From assembly GCF_913054185.1 (NCBI RefSeq), contig NZ_CAJXIV010000008.1:1-64000 (forward strand): a stretch of 64,000 nucleotides of DNA. Reading direction: 5' to 3'. This stretch comes from an uncultured Shimia sp. GTDB taxonomy: Bacteria; Pseudomonadota; Alphaproteobacteria; Rhodobacterales; Rhodobacteraceae. Position numbers and translations under genes: made by a program. Shown piece after piece: positions 1 to 7,824 of this stretch (position 1 is its first letter; each line of letters opens with the position of its first letter). Under the pieces are notes generated by a model. That model saw only the letters and a list, made by a program, of their open reading frames with translations, did not search any database and had not been told where the DNA came from.

Positions 1-2757
1 CGCAAGACCACCTGCTACATGTGCGCCTGCCGCTGCGGCATCAACGTGCACATGAAAGACGGCAAAGTGGCGTACATCGAGGGCAATCGCGACCACCCGG
101 TCAACAAAGGGGTGCTCTGTGCCAAAGGCTCCGCTGGCATCATGCAGGTCAACGCGCCGTCACGACTCAAAAAACCGCTCAAACGGGTCGGCCCGCGTGG
201 CTCGGGGGAATATGAGGAAATCAGCTGGGAAGAGGCAATCAGCACCGCCGTGGGCTGGCTCACCGAGTTGCACGAAACCGCGCCACACAAATTGGCCTTC
301 TTCACCGGCCGCGACCAATCCCAAAGTTTCACCAGCTTCTGGGCGCAACACTTCGGCACGCCAAACTATGCCGCGCACGGTGGCTTCTGCTCGGTCAACA
401 TGGCCGCCGCAGGCATCTACACCATGGGCGGCGCTTTTTGGGAATTTGGCCAACCGGATTGGGATCACACCAAACTCTTCATGATCTTTGGTGTGGCTGA
501 AGATCACGACAGCAACCCGATCAAAGCGGGCATTGGAAAAATCAAAGCCAATGGGGCAAAAGTCATCGGCGTGAACCCCGTCCGCTCAGGCTACAACGCT
601 GTGGCCGATGAATGGGTTGGCATCACGCCGGGCACCGATGGGCTCTTCATCCTCGCGCTGATCCACGAGTTGATGAAGGCAGGCAAGATCGACCTGCACT
701 ACCTCGCGCAGTACACCAATGCCGCCGTGTTGGTGGACGCCAAAACCGGCCTCCTGCTGCGCGACGACGATGGCAAACAGCTGGTGATTGACCGCAAGAC
801 CGGTAAGCCCGCGCCGTTTGACCAAAAAGGCGTGCGCCCAGATCTCTCCGCCACCCACCGCCAGGCTGGCACAACCCACCGCACCGTGATGCACCTGATG
901 GCCGAGAAATATCTCGATCCACAATACGCGCCGGAAAACGTCGCAGAGAAAACCGGCATCTCCGCGCAGAAAATCAAAACCATCGCCGCAGAGCTCGCCC
1001 GCGTCGCCTTTGACGAAGCCTTTGAGCTGGATCAGGAATGGACCGATTTCCGCGGCGAAACCCACAAAACCATGACAGGCCGCCCGGTCAGCTTCCACGC
1101 AATGCGTGGCATCTCCGCCCACTCCAACGGCTTCCAGACCTGCCGCGCCCTACATGTGCTGCAAATCCTGCTGGGCACGGTCGAAGTCCCCGGCGGCTTC
1201 CGGTTTAAGCCGCCCTACCCCAAGCCGGTTGAGGCACATCCAACGCCACACGGCGTCGGTCGCCCCGGCAAACCGCTTGCCGGTCCGCACCTCGGTTTCC
1301 CCCGAGGCCCCGAAGACCTGCAAATTGCCGAAGATGGCACCGCCTGTCGCATCGACAAAGCTTTCACATGGGAAAATCCCATGTCCGTGCACGGCCTGAT
1401 GCATATGGTGATCTCCAACGCTCACGCCCAAGATCCGTACCCCATCGACACGCTGTTCATGTACATGGCCAACATGTCCTGGAACTCCAGCATGAACACC
1501 TCCGGTGTGATCAAGATGCTGACCGACCGCAATGACGAAGGCGGCTACCGCATCCCGCGCATCATCTACTCCGATGCCTACAGCTCAGAAATGGTGGCCT
1601 ACGCCGACCTTATTCTGCCGGACACCACCTATCTGGAGCGCCACGACTGTATCTCTCTGCTGGATCGTCCAATCTGCGAAGCTGACGGTGCCGCGGATGC
1701 CATCCGCTGGCCCGTGGTGGAGCCAGATCGCGACGTGCGCGGCTTTCAATCGGTGCTGATTGAGCTTGGCGCCCGCATTGGCCTGCCCGGTTTTCTTAAC
1801 GAGGACGGCACGCCAAAATGGAAAGATTACGCTGACTACATCGTGAACCACGAACGCCGCCCCGGCGTCGGCCCCCTGGCAGGGTTCCGCGGGGAAGATG
1901 GCGACCAATTTGGACGTGGCACGGTGAACCCGGAACAATTGGACAAATACATCGAGAACGGCGGCTTCGCGATTGAACACGTGCCAGACGCCGCGCGCTA
2001 CATGAAGCCTTGGAACCAAGATTACCAAGACTGGGCGGTGAAAATCGGCCTGTTTGATGCGCCGCAGCCTTTCTTGTTCCAACTCTATGTAGAACCCATG
2101 CGCAAATTCCAGCGCGCCGCCGAAGGTCACGGAGATATCCAACCGCCGGATCATTTGCGCGACCGCCTCAAGCAGGTCATGGACCCGCTGCCCATCTGGT
2201 ATGCGCCGCTGGAAGACAGCAGTGTCGATCCGGATGAGTTTGACGTGCACGCCCTCACCCAACGGCCGATGGCGATGTATCACAGCTGGGGCACCCAAAA
2301 TGCCTGGCTGCGTCAGCTGCACGGTGAGAACCCGCTTTATCTCCCAACCAAGCTTTGGGAAAAACACGGCTTCACCGAAGGCGACTGGGCGCGTGTGACG
2401 TCAGTTCATGGCGAGATCACTGTGCCAGTGGCCCATCAGGCCGCGCTCAACGAGAACACCGTCTGGACCTGGAACGCCATTGGCAAACGCAAAGGCGCTT
2501 GGGCTTTGTCCGAAGACGCGCCGGAGAGCAACAAAGGCTTCCTGCTCAATCACCTGATCCATGAGCTGCTACCGCCCAAAGGCGACGGCCTTCGTTGGGC
2601 CAATTCAGACCCGATCACGGGGCAAGCCGCATGGTTTGATCTGCGCGTGAAGATCGAGAAGGCCGAGGCCCAAAGCGAAAGCCAACCAGCCCTTGATCCC
2701 ATCAAGTCACCGGTCCCTCAGGGTCCGGATCATCTGGAATGGAAGGTGGGTAAATGA
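1..2757 (+). CDS. soeA: SoeA-type molybdopterin oxidoreductase (sulfite dehydrogenase catalytic subunit), 5' end outside window
   Basis: The reading frame is open from base 1, so the true start lies upstream. The first visible residues carry the N-terminal [4Fe-4S] motif, with Cys at 5, 8, 12 and 40 of the visible protein, followed by bis-MGD-binding oxidoreductase domains. Cys130 in GGFCSVN sits where the molybdenum ligand is expected. The C-terminal third has the dinucleotide-binding fold seen in the DMSO reductase family. SoeA oxidises sulfite to sulfate on the cytoplasmic side and passes electrons through SoeB to the quinone-linked SoeC. The genes for an Fe-S subunit and a DmsC-like anchor follow directly, which favours SoeA over soluble assimilatory enzymes. 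A tetrathionate or polysulfide reductase-like role is the main alternative. Confidence 0.8.
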   Translation, partial: RKTTCYMCACRCGINVHMKDGKVAYIEGNRDHPVNKGVLCAKGSAGIMQVNAPSRLKKPLKRVGPRGSGEYEEISWEEAISTAVGWLTELHETAPHKLAFFTGRDQSQSFTSFWAQHFGTPNYAAHGGFCSVNMAAAGIYTMGGAFWEFGQPDWDHTKLFMIFGVAEDHDSNPIKAGIGKIKANGAKVIGVNPVRSGYNAVADEWVGITPGTDGLFILALIHELMKAGKIDLHYLAQYTNAAVLVDAKTGLLLRDDDGKQLVIDRKTGKPAPFDQKGVRPDLSATHRQAGTTHRTVMHLMAEKYLDPQYAPENVAEKTGISAQKIKTIAAELARVAFDEAFELDQEWTDFRGETHKTMTGRPVSFHAMRGISAHSNGFQTCRALHVLQILLGTVEVPGGFRFKPPYPKPVEAHPTPHGVGRPGKPLAGPHLGFPRGPEDLQIAEDGTACRIDKAFTWENPMSVHGLMHMVISNAHAQDPYPIDTLFMYMANMSWNSSMNTSGVIKMLTDRNDEGGYRIPRIIYSDAYSSEMVAYADLILPDTTYLERHDCISLLDRPICEADGAADAIRWPVVEPDRDVRGFQSVLIELGARIGLPGFLNEDGTPKWKDYADYIVNHERRPGVGPLAGFRGEDGDQFGRGTVNPEQLDKYIENGGFAIEHVPDAARYMKPWNQDYQDWAVKIGLFDAPQPFLFQLYVEPMRKFQRAAEGHGDIQPPDHLRDRLKQVMDPLPIWYAPLEDSSVDPDEFDVHALTQRPMAMYHSWGTQNAWLRQLHGENPLYLPTKLWEKHGFTEGDWARVTSVHGEITVPVAHQAALNENTVWTWNAIGKRKGAWALSEDAPESNKGFLLNHLIHELLPPKGDGLRWANSDPITGQAAWFDLRVKIEKAEAQSESQPALDPIKSPVPQGPDHLEWKVGK

Positions 2758-2786
2758 GACACCAAAACCTCAAAATACGCACCTCC

Positions 2787-2819
2787 GCGATACAGTCGCA
2801 ATACAGACGCAATACCGAC
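2787..2819 (+). repeat. Three tandem 11-bp repeats (consensus GCRATACNGAC)
   Basis: Three head-to-tail 11-mers (gcgatacagtc, gcaatacagac, gcaataccgac) fill the gap between soeA and soeB and end 8 bases before the soeB start. The period is close to one helical turn. Near-identical arrays lie at 51659 and, inverted, at 25299. The function is unknown. Confidence 0.75.
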
Positions 2820-2827
2820 GGGGCAAA

Positions 2828-3589
2828 ATGACCGATTTACCCACCAAAACCGACCGCACCCTCGGCCTTGTGATTGATCTGGACACCTGCGTCGGCTGCC
2901 ACGCCTGTGTGATCTCCTGCAAAGGCTGGAACACCGAAAACTACGGTGCGCCTCTGTCAGATCAACGTCCCTATGGCACCGAGCCCATGGGCACGTTTTT
3001 GAACCGCGTACACAGCTATGAGGTCCAGCCAGAGCAAGGTAATGCGCAAACCGTGCACTTTCCAAAGTCTTGTTTGCATTGCGAAAATGCCCCCTGCGTC
3101 ACAGTTTGCCCCACTGGTGCAAGTTACAAGCGTGTTGAAGACGGGATTGTGCTGGTCAACGAAGACCACTGCATCGGCTGCGGCCTCTGCGCCTGGGCCT
3201 GCCCTTATGGTGCCCGCGAGTTGGACCAGGCCGAAGGCGTGATGAAGAAATGCACCCTCTGTGTGGACCGTATCTACAACGAAAACCTGCCCAAAGAGGA
3301 CCAGATCCCCTCCTGCGTCCGCACCTGCCCCGCCGGCGCCAGACACTTTGGCGACCTGTCTGATCCAAATTCAGATGTCAGCCAACTTGTTGAATCCAGA
3401 GGCGGATTTGACCTCATGCCAGAAATGGGCACACTTCCTGTGAACAAATACCTCCCACCGCGTCTCAAAGATTCTTGGGATGATCAGAGCCTTCTGGCCC
3501 CGCTTCTGGAACCCGTCGCTGAGGAACCAAAAGGCTTCCTTGGCTGGCTCGATAACGCCCTCGACAAACTGCCCGGAGGGACCGCCTGA
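2828..3589 (+). CDS. soeB: SoeB-type four-cluster ferredoxin subunit of sulfite dehydrogenase
   Basis: A 253-residue electron-transfer subunit of the DmsB/NrfC/PhsB family. Four cysteine groups for [4Fe-4S] clusters are visible: CVGCHACVISC at residues 21-31, then CLHCENAPCVTVC, CIGCGLCAWAC and a split CTLC...CVRTC group. The frame is open further upstream, but the ATG at 2828 is preferred: it follows GACGGGGC and begins a typical family N-terminus (MTDLPTKTDRTLG), while the upstream extension runs through the 11-bp repeats. It should relay electrons from SoeA to SoeC on the cytoplasmic face. Its stop overlaps the soeC start by one base, so the two are probably translationally coupled. Confidence 0.85.
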   Translation: MTDLPTKTDRTLGLVIDLDTCVGCHACVISCKGWNTENYGAPLSDQRPYGTEPMGTFLNRVHSYEVQPEQGNAQTVHFPKSCLHCENAPCVTVCPTGASYKRVEDGIVLVNEDHCIGCGLCAWACPYGARELDQAEGVMKKCTLCVDRIYNENLPKEDQIPSCVRTCPAGARHFGDLSDPNSDVSQLVESRGGFDLMPEMGTLPVNKYLPPRLKDSWDDQSLLAPLLEPVAEEPKGFLGWLDNALDKLPGGTA

Positions 3590-4461
3590 TGCATCCAGCC
3601 CCATCTGTCATCGTCTTCTCGACCCTCTCAGGCCTCGGTTTCGGTCTGCTGTTCTGGCTTGGCATAGATGCCAATCCCCCAACCGGTCTTGCAGCTTTCA
3701 TATTCTTTGCAATCGCTTTCGCGCTTGCAGTGGGTGGATTGCTTTCGTCCACCTTTCACCTAGGCCACCCCGAACGCGCCTGGCGCGCCCTCAGTCAATG
3801 GCGCAGCAGTTGGCTGTCCCGCGAAGGCGTCAGTGCCATCCTCGCCCTGCTCTGCATGGGCATCTACGCAATTGATCTTATCTTCCTGCAGATACACGCA
3901 ACCGCCTTGGGCTTGATCGGCGCTGCTTTGTCGCTGTTCACGGTCTTCACAACTTCGATGATCTATGCCCAACTCGACACCGTGCCACGCTGGAAAACCC
4001 CTTTGACACCAGCACTTTACCTGAGCTTTTCTTTGGCTGGTGGTGCGCTACTTTCAGGTCGTGTAAACTTTGCAATCCTACTGTTGGTGATCGCCGCCAT
4101 TTGCCAGTTTATCTGGTGGCAGCGCGGCGACGTGGCCCTGTCTGACAGCGGCACCGATCTCGGCACTGCCACTGGCTTGGGCGAGCGCGGCACCGTGCGC
4201 TCCATGGCGCATCCCCACACCGCACCGAACTATCTGGTGAAAGAGTTCATCTTCGTCATTGGCCGAAAACACGCACAAAAACTGCGCCGGATTGCCTTTG
4301 GCCTCACCTTTGTGCTGCCCATCATCTGCCTTCTGCTGCCGTTCAGCCACGTCTTGGCAATCATCGCAGTGTTCAGCCACATTGCAGGGGTTGCAACCTC
4401 GCGCTGGCTGTTCTTTGCAGAGGCCGAGCACGTCGTCGGCCTCTACTATGGTGCGCGCTGA
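3589..4461 (+). CDS. soeC: SoeC-type membrane anchor (DmsC/NrfD-like) of sulfite dehydrogenase
   Basis: A 290-residue polytopic protein of the DmsC anchor family, with about eight hydrophobic segments starting at residue 5. Such subunits hold the Mo/Fe-S dimer at the membrane and exchange electrons with quinone. The segment FHLGHPERAWRAL near residues 50-62 and the SQWRSSWLSREG stretch after it are typical of DmsC-like anchors. The start overlaps the soeB stop (TGATG). The stop codon directly abuts the stop codon of the convergent gene at 4462, leaving no room for a terminator between them. Confidence 0.83.
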   Translation: MHPAPSVIVFSTLSGLGFGLLFWLGIDANPPTGLAAFIFFAIAFALAVGGLLSSTFHLGHPERAWRALSQWRSSWLSREGVSAILALLCMGIYAIDLIFLQIHATALGLIGAALSLFTVFTTSMIYAQLDTVPRWKTPLTPALYLSFSLAGGALLSGRVNFAILLLVIAAICQFIWWQRGDVALSDSGTDLGTATGLGERGTVRSMAHPHTAPNYLVKEFIFVIGRKHAQKLRRIAFGLTFVLPIICLLLPFSHVLAIIAVFSHIAGVATSRWLFFAEAEHVVGLYYGAR

Positions 4462-5112
4462 TTACCGCGCCTTCCCGCGCCAGGTGTCCAGCCAGGCGCG
4501 GAACCGCCCCCGCTTTTCTGCCAGATTGTCCCCGGCGGCTTCAAAGCTGTCGCCCATGTCCTCAAGCACCGGATCAATCCGTGCCTGACGGAACCGGCGC
4601 CAACGCACGTAAACCGCCCAAACAATTGCGAAAAACACCGTCAGGATCAGGATGTTCAACCACGGAATGAAACTTGCATCCGGGCTATCCACAGCTTTCA
4701 CACCCACGGCATTTGGGTAAATCGACAGGAACTCGTTGCGCCAGCCATAGTGCTTCACCGCCACCCATTTCGGCGCATCCGAACTTGATTTCAAGTCACC
4801 TGCTTCAGCCTGAAGGTTGGCAGTATCAAACTTGAAATACGGCGGCCAACCTGCGCTGGTATCCTCGTTGCGATAGACCATCACGCGATCATTGGGCATC
4901 TTCGTCTCGATAAAGAACACGTCACGATTGACAGTTGTCTCGGCATTGCCCGCGTCGGATTTGGCCCAGAAAATCGAGTTCTCACCAAAATCGATCCGCT
5001 TTTCATAGGTATCTGTAACCCGCACCACATCATGCTGCGGCAGCGTGTAGTGAAAGAACGCCGCCACAAAAAGCCAGAACAGCGTCCAGAAACCCCATTT
5101 CACATAGACCAT
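4462..5112 (-). CDS. DUF1523 family membrane protein
   Basis: A 216-residue protein with a membrane segment at residues 5-24 followed by LPQHDVVRVTDTYEKRIDFGEN, an extracytoplasmic domain, a second membrane segment near residues 150-172 and a basic cytoplasmic tail. The opening and the RVTDTYEKR stretch match my knowledge of DUF1523, a family of unknown function common in Rhodobacteraceae. It is the last gene of the minus-strand run that contains the AAA+ ATPase, 12 bases after the preceding gene. No catalytic motif is visible. Confidence 0.75.
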   Translation of the reverse strand: MVYVKWGFWTLFWLFVAAFFHYTLPQHDVVRVTDTYEKRIDFGENSIFWAKSDAGNAETTVNRDVFFIETKMPNDRVMVYRNEDTSAGWPPYFKFDTANLQAEAGDLKSSSDAPKWVAVKHYGWRNEFLSIYPNAVGVKAVDSPDASFIPWLNILILTVFFAIVWAVYVRWRRFRQARIDPVLEDMGDSFEAAGDNLAEKRGRFRAWLDTWRGKAR

Positions 5113-5124
5113 TCTTCGGTCCCC

Positions 5125-5391
5125 CTAGTGGAAATTCATAAAGTAGATCAAGGCGATCACGATGGTCACAGGGATGATATAGACACCCCAAATCAATTTG
5201 CGACGCAAAGAGCCGTCATAGTCCTGCAAACCATGTTCAATAAAGGCATCTCGATCGCCGGTCATGCCTTCGCGATCCCATTCTGCTTCCAGCTTGTCGC
5301 GGCGTTTGGAGCGCGAATACAGCGACAGACAAACATAGACAATGGTGAGCACCACAAAGCCCACAACCGACAATCTCGCCAATGCAAACAT
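5125..5391 (-). CDS. Small two-helix membrane protein of unknown function
   Basis: An 88-residue protein with an N-terminal hydrophobic segment (residues 4-24), a highly charged middle (RSKRRDKLEAEWDRE) and a second hydrophobic segment at the C-terminus, giving a hairpin topology. It lies 11 bases after the DUF6638 gene and 12 before the DUF1523 gene on the same strand. Upstream, AGGAGGTAGG provides a good ribosome-binding site. I do not recognise a named family; its constant company with membrane partners suggests a complex subunit. Confidence 0.7.
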   Translation of the reverse strand: MFALARLSVVGFVVLTIVYVCLSLYSRSKRRDKLEAEWDREGMTGDRDAFIEHGLQDYDGSLRRKLIWGVYIIPVTIVIALIYFMNFH

Positions 5392-5402
5392 AGCCTACCT
5401 CC

Positions 5403-6758
5403 TCACCGTCCCGATTTGACTGCGCCCCATGGCCCAACCCGCGATATCATATCCTCAGATACCTTGCGCGTCACACGCGGCATCTCCAGCGGCGCGTCAA
5501 AGCCAAACAACGCCTCACGCGCGCCCGCTTTGTCGACCTGATACTCCCGCTCCAAGAAATCCGCCACAAAGCTCTTTTTGGTCTCCGACCAGCCTTGATA
5601 GAGATGATAGAACACCTCCTTGTGGCAAATAAACAGCTGCCGGATGTCCTTTGGCGCCAGTTCCGACAACAACATGTTCACCAGATCGCGCTGGTCCGTG
5701 TCTGTAGCCCGCAACGTGTAAAAATAAGCCGGATGATCGCTGGTGATCTTCGGCCACTTGCCGTCGCTCTCGGCCCAATCCACCATTTTGCGCAACTCAT
5801 GGTATTCAGGCGGCAGCTGCTCCGCATGGTTTCGTGCCAAACGACGAATGTCACTGCGTGTAGCGCCTGTTAGATCGACACCCGCCTCTTGCGCGGCATC
5901 CACAACGATAAAATCCATTTTCTGGCGCAATATTGCTGTACCGTCCACGCCGCGCGCTTTCACAATTGGCTCTACCAGGTCGTTGTAGTCCAGAAACTTC
6001 GCAATCTGGTTTCGGTCCTTAAAATCAAACATGTATTTGATCGGCAACTTGCCCAGCTCGGCTTTGTCCCCCGCCGTGATCACGGCTGGATGTGACAGGC
6101 CACGGAACAGGTACACCCCACCAAAATGCGCCGTCCAATAATCCTGCTGATCGAACTCCATGTGCTTGAGCGTCACCGGATTGCGCGTCACATCGCCGGT
6201 GCGTTTGGCCAGGGTGATCATGTCGGCAATCAGCACATCATCAAACCAGCCGTCTTCTTCCTGCTTGAACCGATCCGCCAGTTGGCCGAGCTTTGCCGCA
6301 TCGCGCAACGTGCCCTCAGTGGTGTCCGCCTCAATCGTGACCTTGCGAATGTCCATCAGCTTGCTTGGCTGGCTCACCGAAAACACCGAGTTCACCATTT
6401 CGCCCGCCACCGCATCCCGCGCAGTCAGGGCAAAGAGCTGTGGCTCGTTTTCCTCAATGAAATGCCGCAGAATATCGCGACTGGTGGAGAACTTGATGTT
6501 CAAAAGCGGTGCGGATTTCTGATCTGTGGTCAGCAGGATGAACTGCCGGTTGCAGCCCCCGTGGTTGAGGTAGAGATGATCGTTCAGCTCATCGCCGATC
6601 TCAGGGCTGTAGCCCGAAATATCGATGTGAAAATCGGTGAGAGTGGTGGTCTTACCGGTCAAATGTTTGAGCGCACGATTGTAGCGCTCCACCAGCACCG
6701 GCGAGGCCACCTCAATCAGATTGCCAAACATCAAGCCGCGTTGGATCAATCTATGCAT
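5403..6758 (-). CDS. DUF6638 family protein
   Basis: A 451-residue soluble protein starting MHRLIQRGLMFGNLIEV, which I recognise as the DUF6638 family; no activity is known to me. It has no signal peptide or membrane segment. ISGYSPEIGDEL near residues 47-58 and NHGGCNRQFILLTTDQ near residues 64-80 are conserved-looking blocks. The start overlaps the end of the upstream small membrane-protein gene by 13 bases and is preceded by GAGGATG, so translation is probably coupled. It belongs to the AAA+ ATPase gene run. Confidence 0.72.
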   Translation of the reverse strand: MHRLIQRGLMFGNLIEVASPVLVERYNRALKHLTGKTTTLTDFHIDISGYSPEIGDELNDHLYLNHGGCNRQFILLTTDQKSAPLLNIKFSTSRDILRHFIEENEPQLFALTARDAVAGEMVNSVFSVSQPSKLMDIRKVTIEADTTEGTLRDAAKLGQLADRFKQEEDGWFDDVLIADMITLAKRTGDVTRNPVTLKHMEFDQQDYWTAHFGGVYLFRGLSHPAVITAGDKAELGKLPIKYMFDFKDRNQIAKFLDYNDLVEPIVKARGVDGTAILRQKMDFIVVDAAQEAGVDLTGATRSDIRRLARNHAEQLPPEYHELRKMVDWAESDGKWPKITSDHPAYFYTLRATDTDQRDLVNMLLSELAPKDIRQLFICHKEVFYHLYQGWSETKKSFVADFLEREYQVDKAGAREALFGFDAPLEMPRVTRKVSEDMISRVGPWGAVKSGR

Positions 6759-7108
6759 TTTTCATCCTCGTCTAACCGTTTTTGTCTTCCCAATGCCAAA
6801 GCCAAGATTAGCGCTGGAACAAAGAAAACCGATATCATCTTCATCTGAAAAAGCGCGTACTTCCAAAATTGATGGACATCTGCGTAACCATCAAAGGTGT
6901 CAGTCAACGACGCAAAGCACAACGCAAGCACGATTCCGACTGCAAGAACAAGGACAGCTCCAACGCCAAGTTGCTTAAGCGCAGCGGGAAGAAATGACGT
7001 GTTCGATTTCATTGTCCGTCTAGAAGCTTCTTGCGCGTTACCACACATCGCGAACGCCAACGCAACACCTAAGAACAAAGGTAAAAACAAGGCGATCAGT
7101 CCGATCAT
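6746..7108 (-). CDS. Small polytopic membrane protein of unknown function
   Basis: A 120-residue protein with three hydrophobic segments: residues 2-21, about 45-70, and about 88-107, ending in a charged tail (RQKRLDEDEK). Codon use looks more AT-rich than most neighbours. It overlaps the DUF6638 start by 13 bases and follows the preceding gene after a 75-base gap that holds a GC-rich hairpin. No family is recognised. It is probably a membrane partner of the DUF6638/AAA+ cluster. Confidence 0.65.
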   Translation of the reverse strand: MIGLIALFLPLFLGVALAFAMCGNAQEASRRTMKSNTSFLPAALKQLGVGAVLVLAVGIVLALCFASLTDTFDGYADVHQFWKYALFQMKMISVFFVPALILALALGRQKRLDEDEKCID

Positions 7109-7140
7109 AGGACACCTTCATTCAGCAATCTCATCCTCAA

Positions 7141-7162
7141 CGCGGCCTTAAGCCGGGCCGCG
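7141..7162 (-). other. GC-rich hairpin in the one sizeable gap of the AAA+ operon
   Basis: CGCGGCC and GGCCGCG form a 7-bp stem with an 8-base loop in the 75-base gap between the genes at 7184 and 6746. There is no T-tract, so this may be an attenuator or RNA-processing site rather than a full terminator. Confidence 0.4.
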
Positions 7163-7183
7163 CCCCGCTGCACCGACAGGTTC

Positions 7184-7441
7184 TCAAGCATCATCTTTAC
7201 GCCGCCCCATAACCCGGCGACAAAACTGTACCGCGTCGCCCGTGATGGTCTTCACAACCGGAAAACTCAGCTTCAGCCACATCGCGCAAAACATTAAGAC
7301 AACAACGATTGGCTCCGGTGTATGCCCCATGACCTTGTCCGCAAACACCAGCAATAGGCAGAGCAAGATGAGGCTTAAGACGGCGTCCAGAAAAAGCGTT
7401 CTGAGCCGAGTGCCAATCCCTTTGGAATACTGAGACGACAT
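7184..7441 (-). CDS. Small membrane protein of unknown function
   Basis: An 85-residue protein starting MSSQYSKGIGTRL with two hydrophobic segments (about residues 13-34 and 43-62) and a very basic C-terminus. The start at 7441 follows GGTGAGGATG and lies two bases after the stop of the gene upstream, which supports this start over a longer reading into the neighbouring gene. Two small charged-tail membrane proteins in a row, directly downstream of the AAA+ ATPase gene, suggest membrane docking partners. No family recognised. Confidence 0.65.
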   Translation of the reverse strand: MSSQYSKGIGTRLRTLFLDAVLSLILLCLLLVFADKVMGHTPEPIVVVLMFCAMWLKLSFPVVKTITGDAVQFCRRVMGRRKDDA

Positions 7442-7443
7442 CC

Positions 7444-7824
7444 TCACCGCTCCCCCGCCGCAATATCCTGCCCCCGCCGCGCTTCCACGCCCTGCGCATG
7501 ACCAAACCACACCAACCCCAAAATCGGCACCCAGACAATTGTTGTCATCGCGGCCAATCTCAGGTGCATTTGAAGCGGCGGTCCGGTGCGCCCGTCACTG
7601 CCAAACGCCAAGGCATGGGCGCCGCGCAAGTGAACAAGCAGCACCGACAGACAGCAGGCAACAGCAAACAGAACCAAAGCTGACAGCAAAATGCCCATAG
7701 CAACTTTGCCATGCGATCGTGTCTCCCGATCGACCAGCACACGCGGCAACAGCATCGCCAGAATAGCCAGAACCGCCAGCGGCGCACCCGTATTCCAAAA
7801 CCCAACGCTGTCGATCACAAACAC
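7444..7824 (-). CDS. Membrane protein coupled to the AAA+ ATPase gene
   Basis: A 126-residue protein with three hydrophobic segments (roughly residues 13-30, 42-66 and 89-108). It starts with GTG that shares its first base with the TAG stop of the AAA+ ATPase gene, so translation is tightly coupled. The C-terminus ends two bases before the next gene start. No family recognised; position suggests it works with the ATPase at the membrane. Confidence 0.68.
   Translation of the reverse strand: MFVIDSVGFWNTGAPLAVLAILAMLLPRVLVDRETRSHGKVAMGILLSALVLFAVACCLSVLLVHLRGAHALAFGSDGRTGPPLQMHLRLAAMTTIVWVPILGLVWFGHAQGVEARRGQDIAAGER

Noticed and set aside
2693-2827. 45-codon N-terminal extension of soeB
   Set aside because: It runs through the end of soeA and the 11-bp repeats; the family N-terminus begins at 2828.
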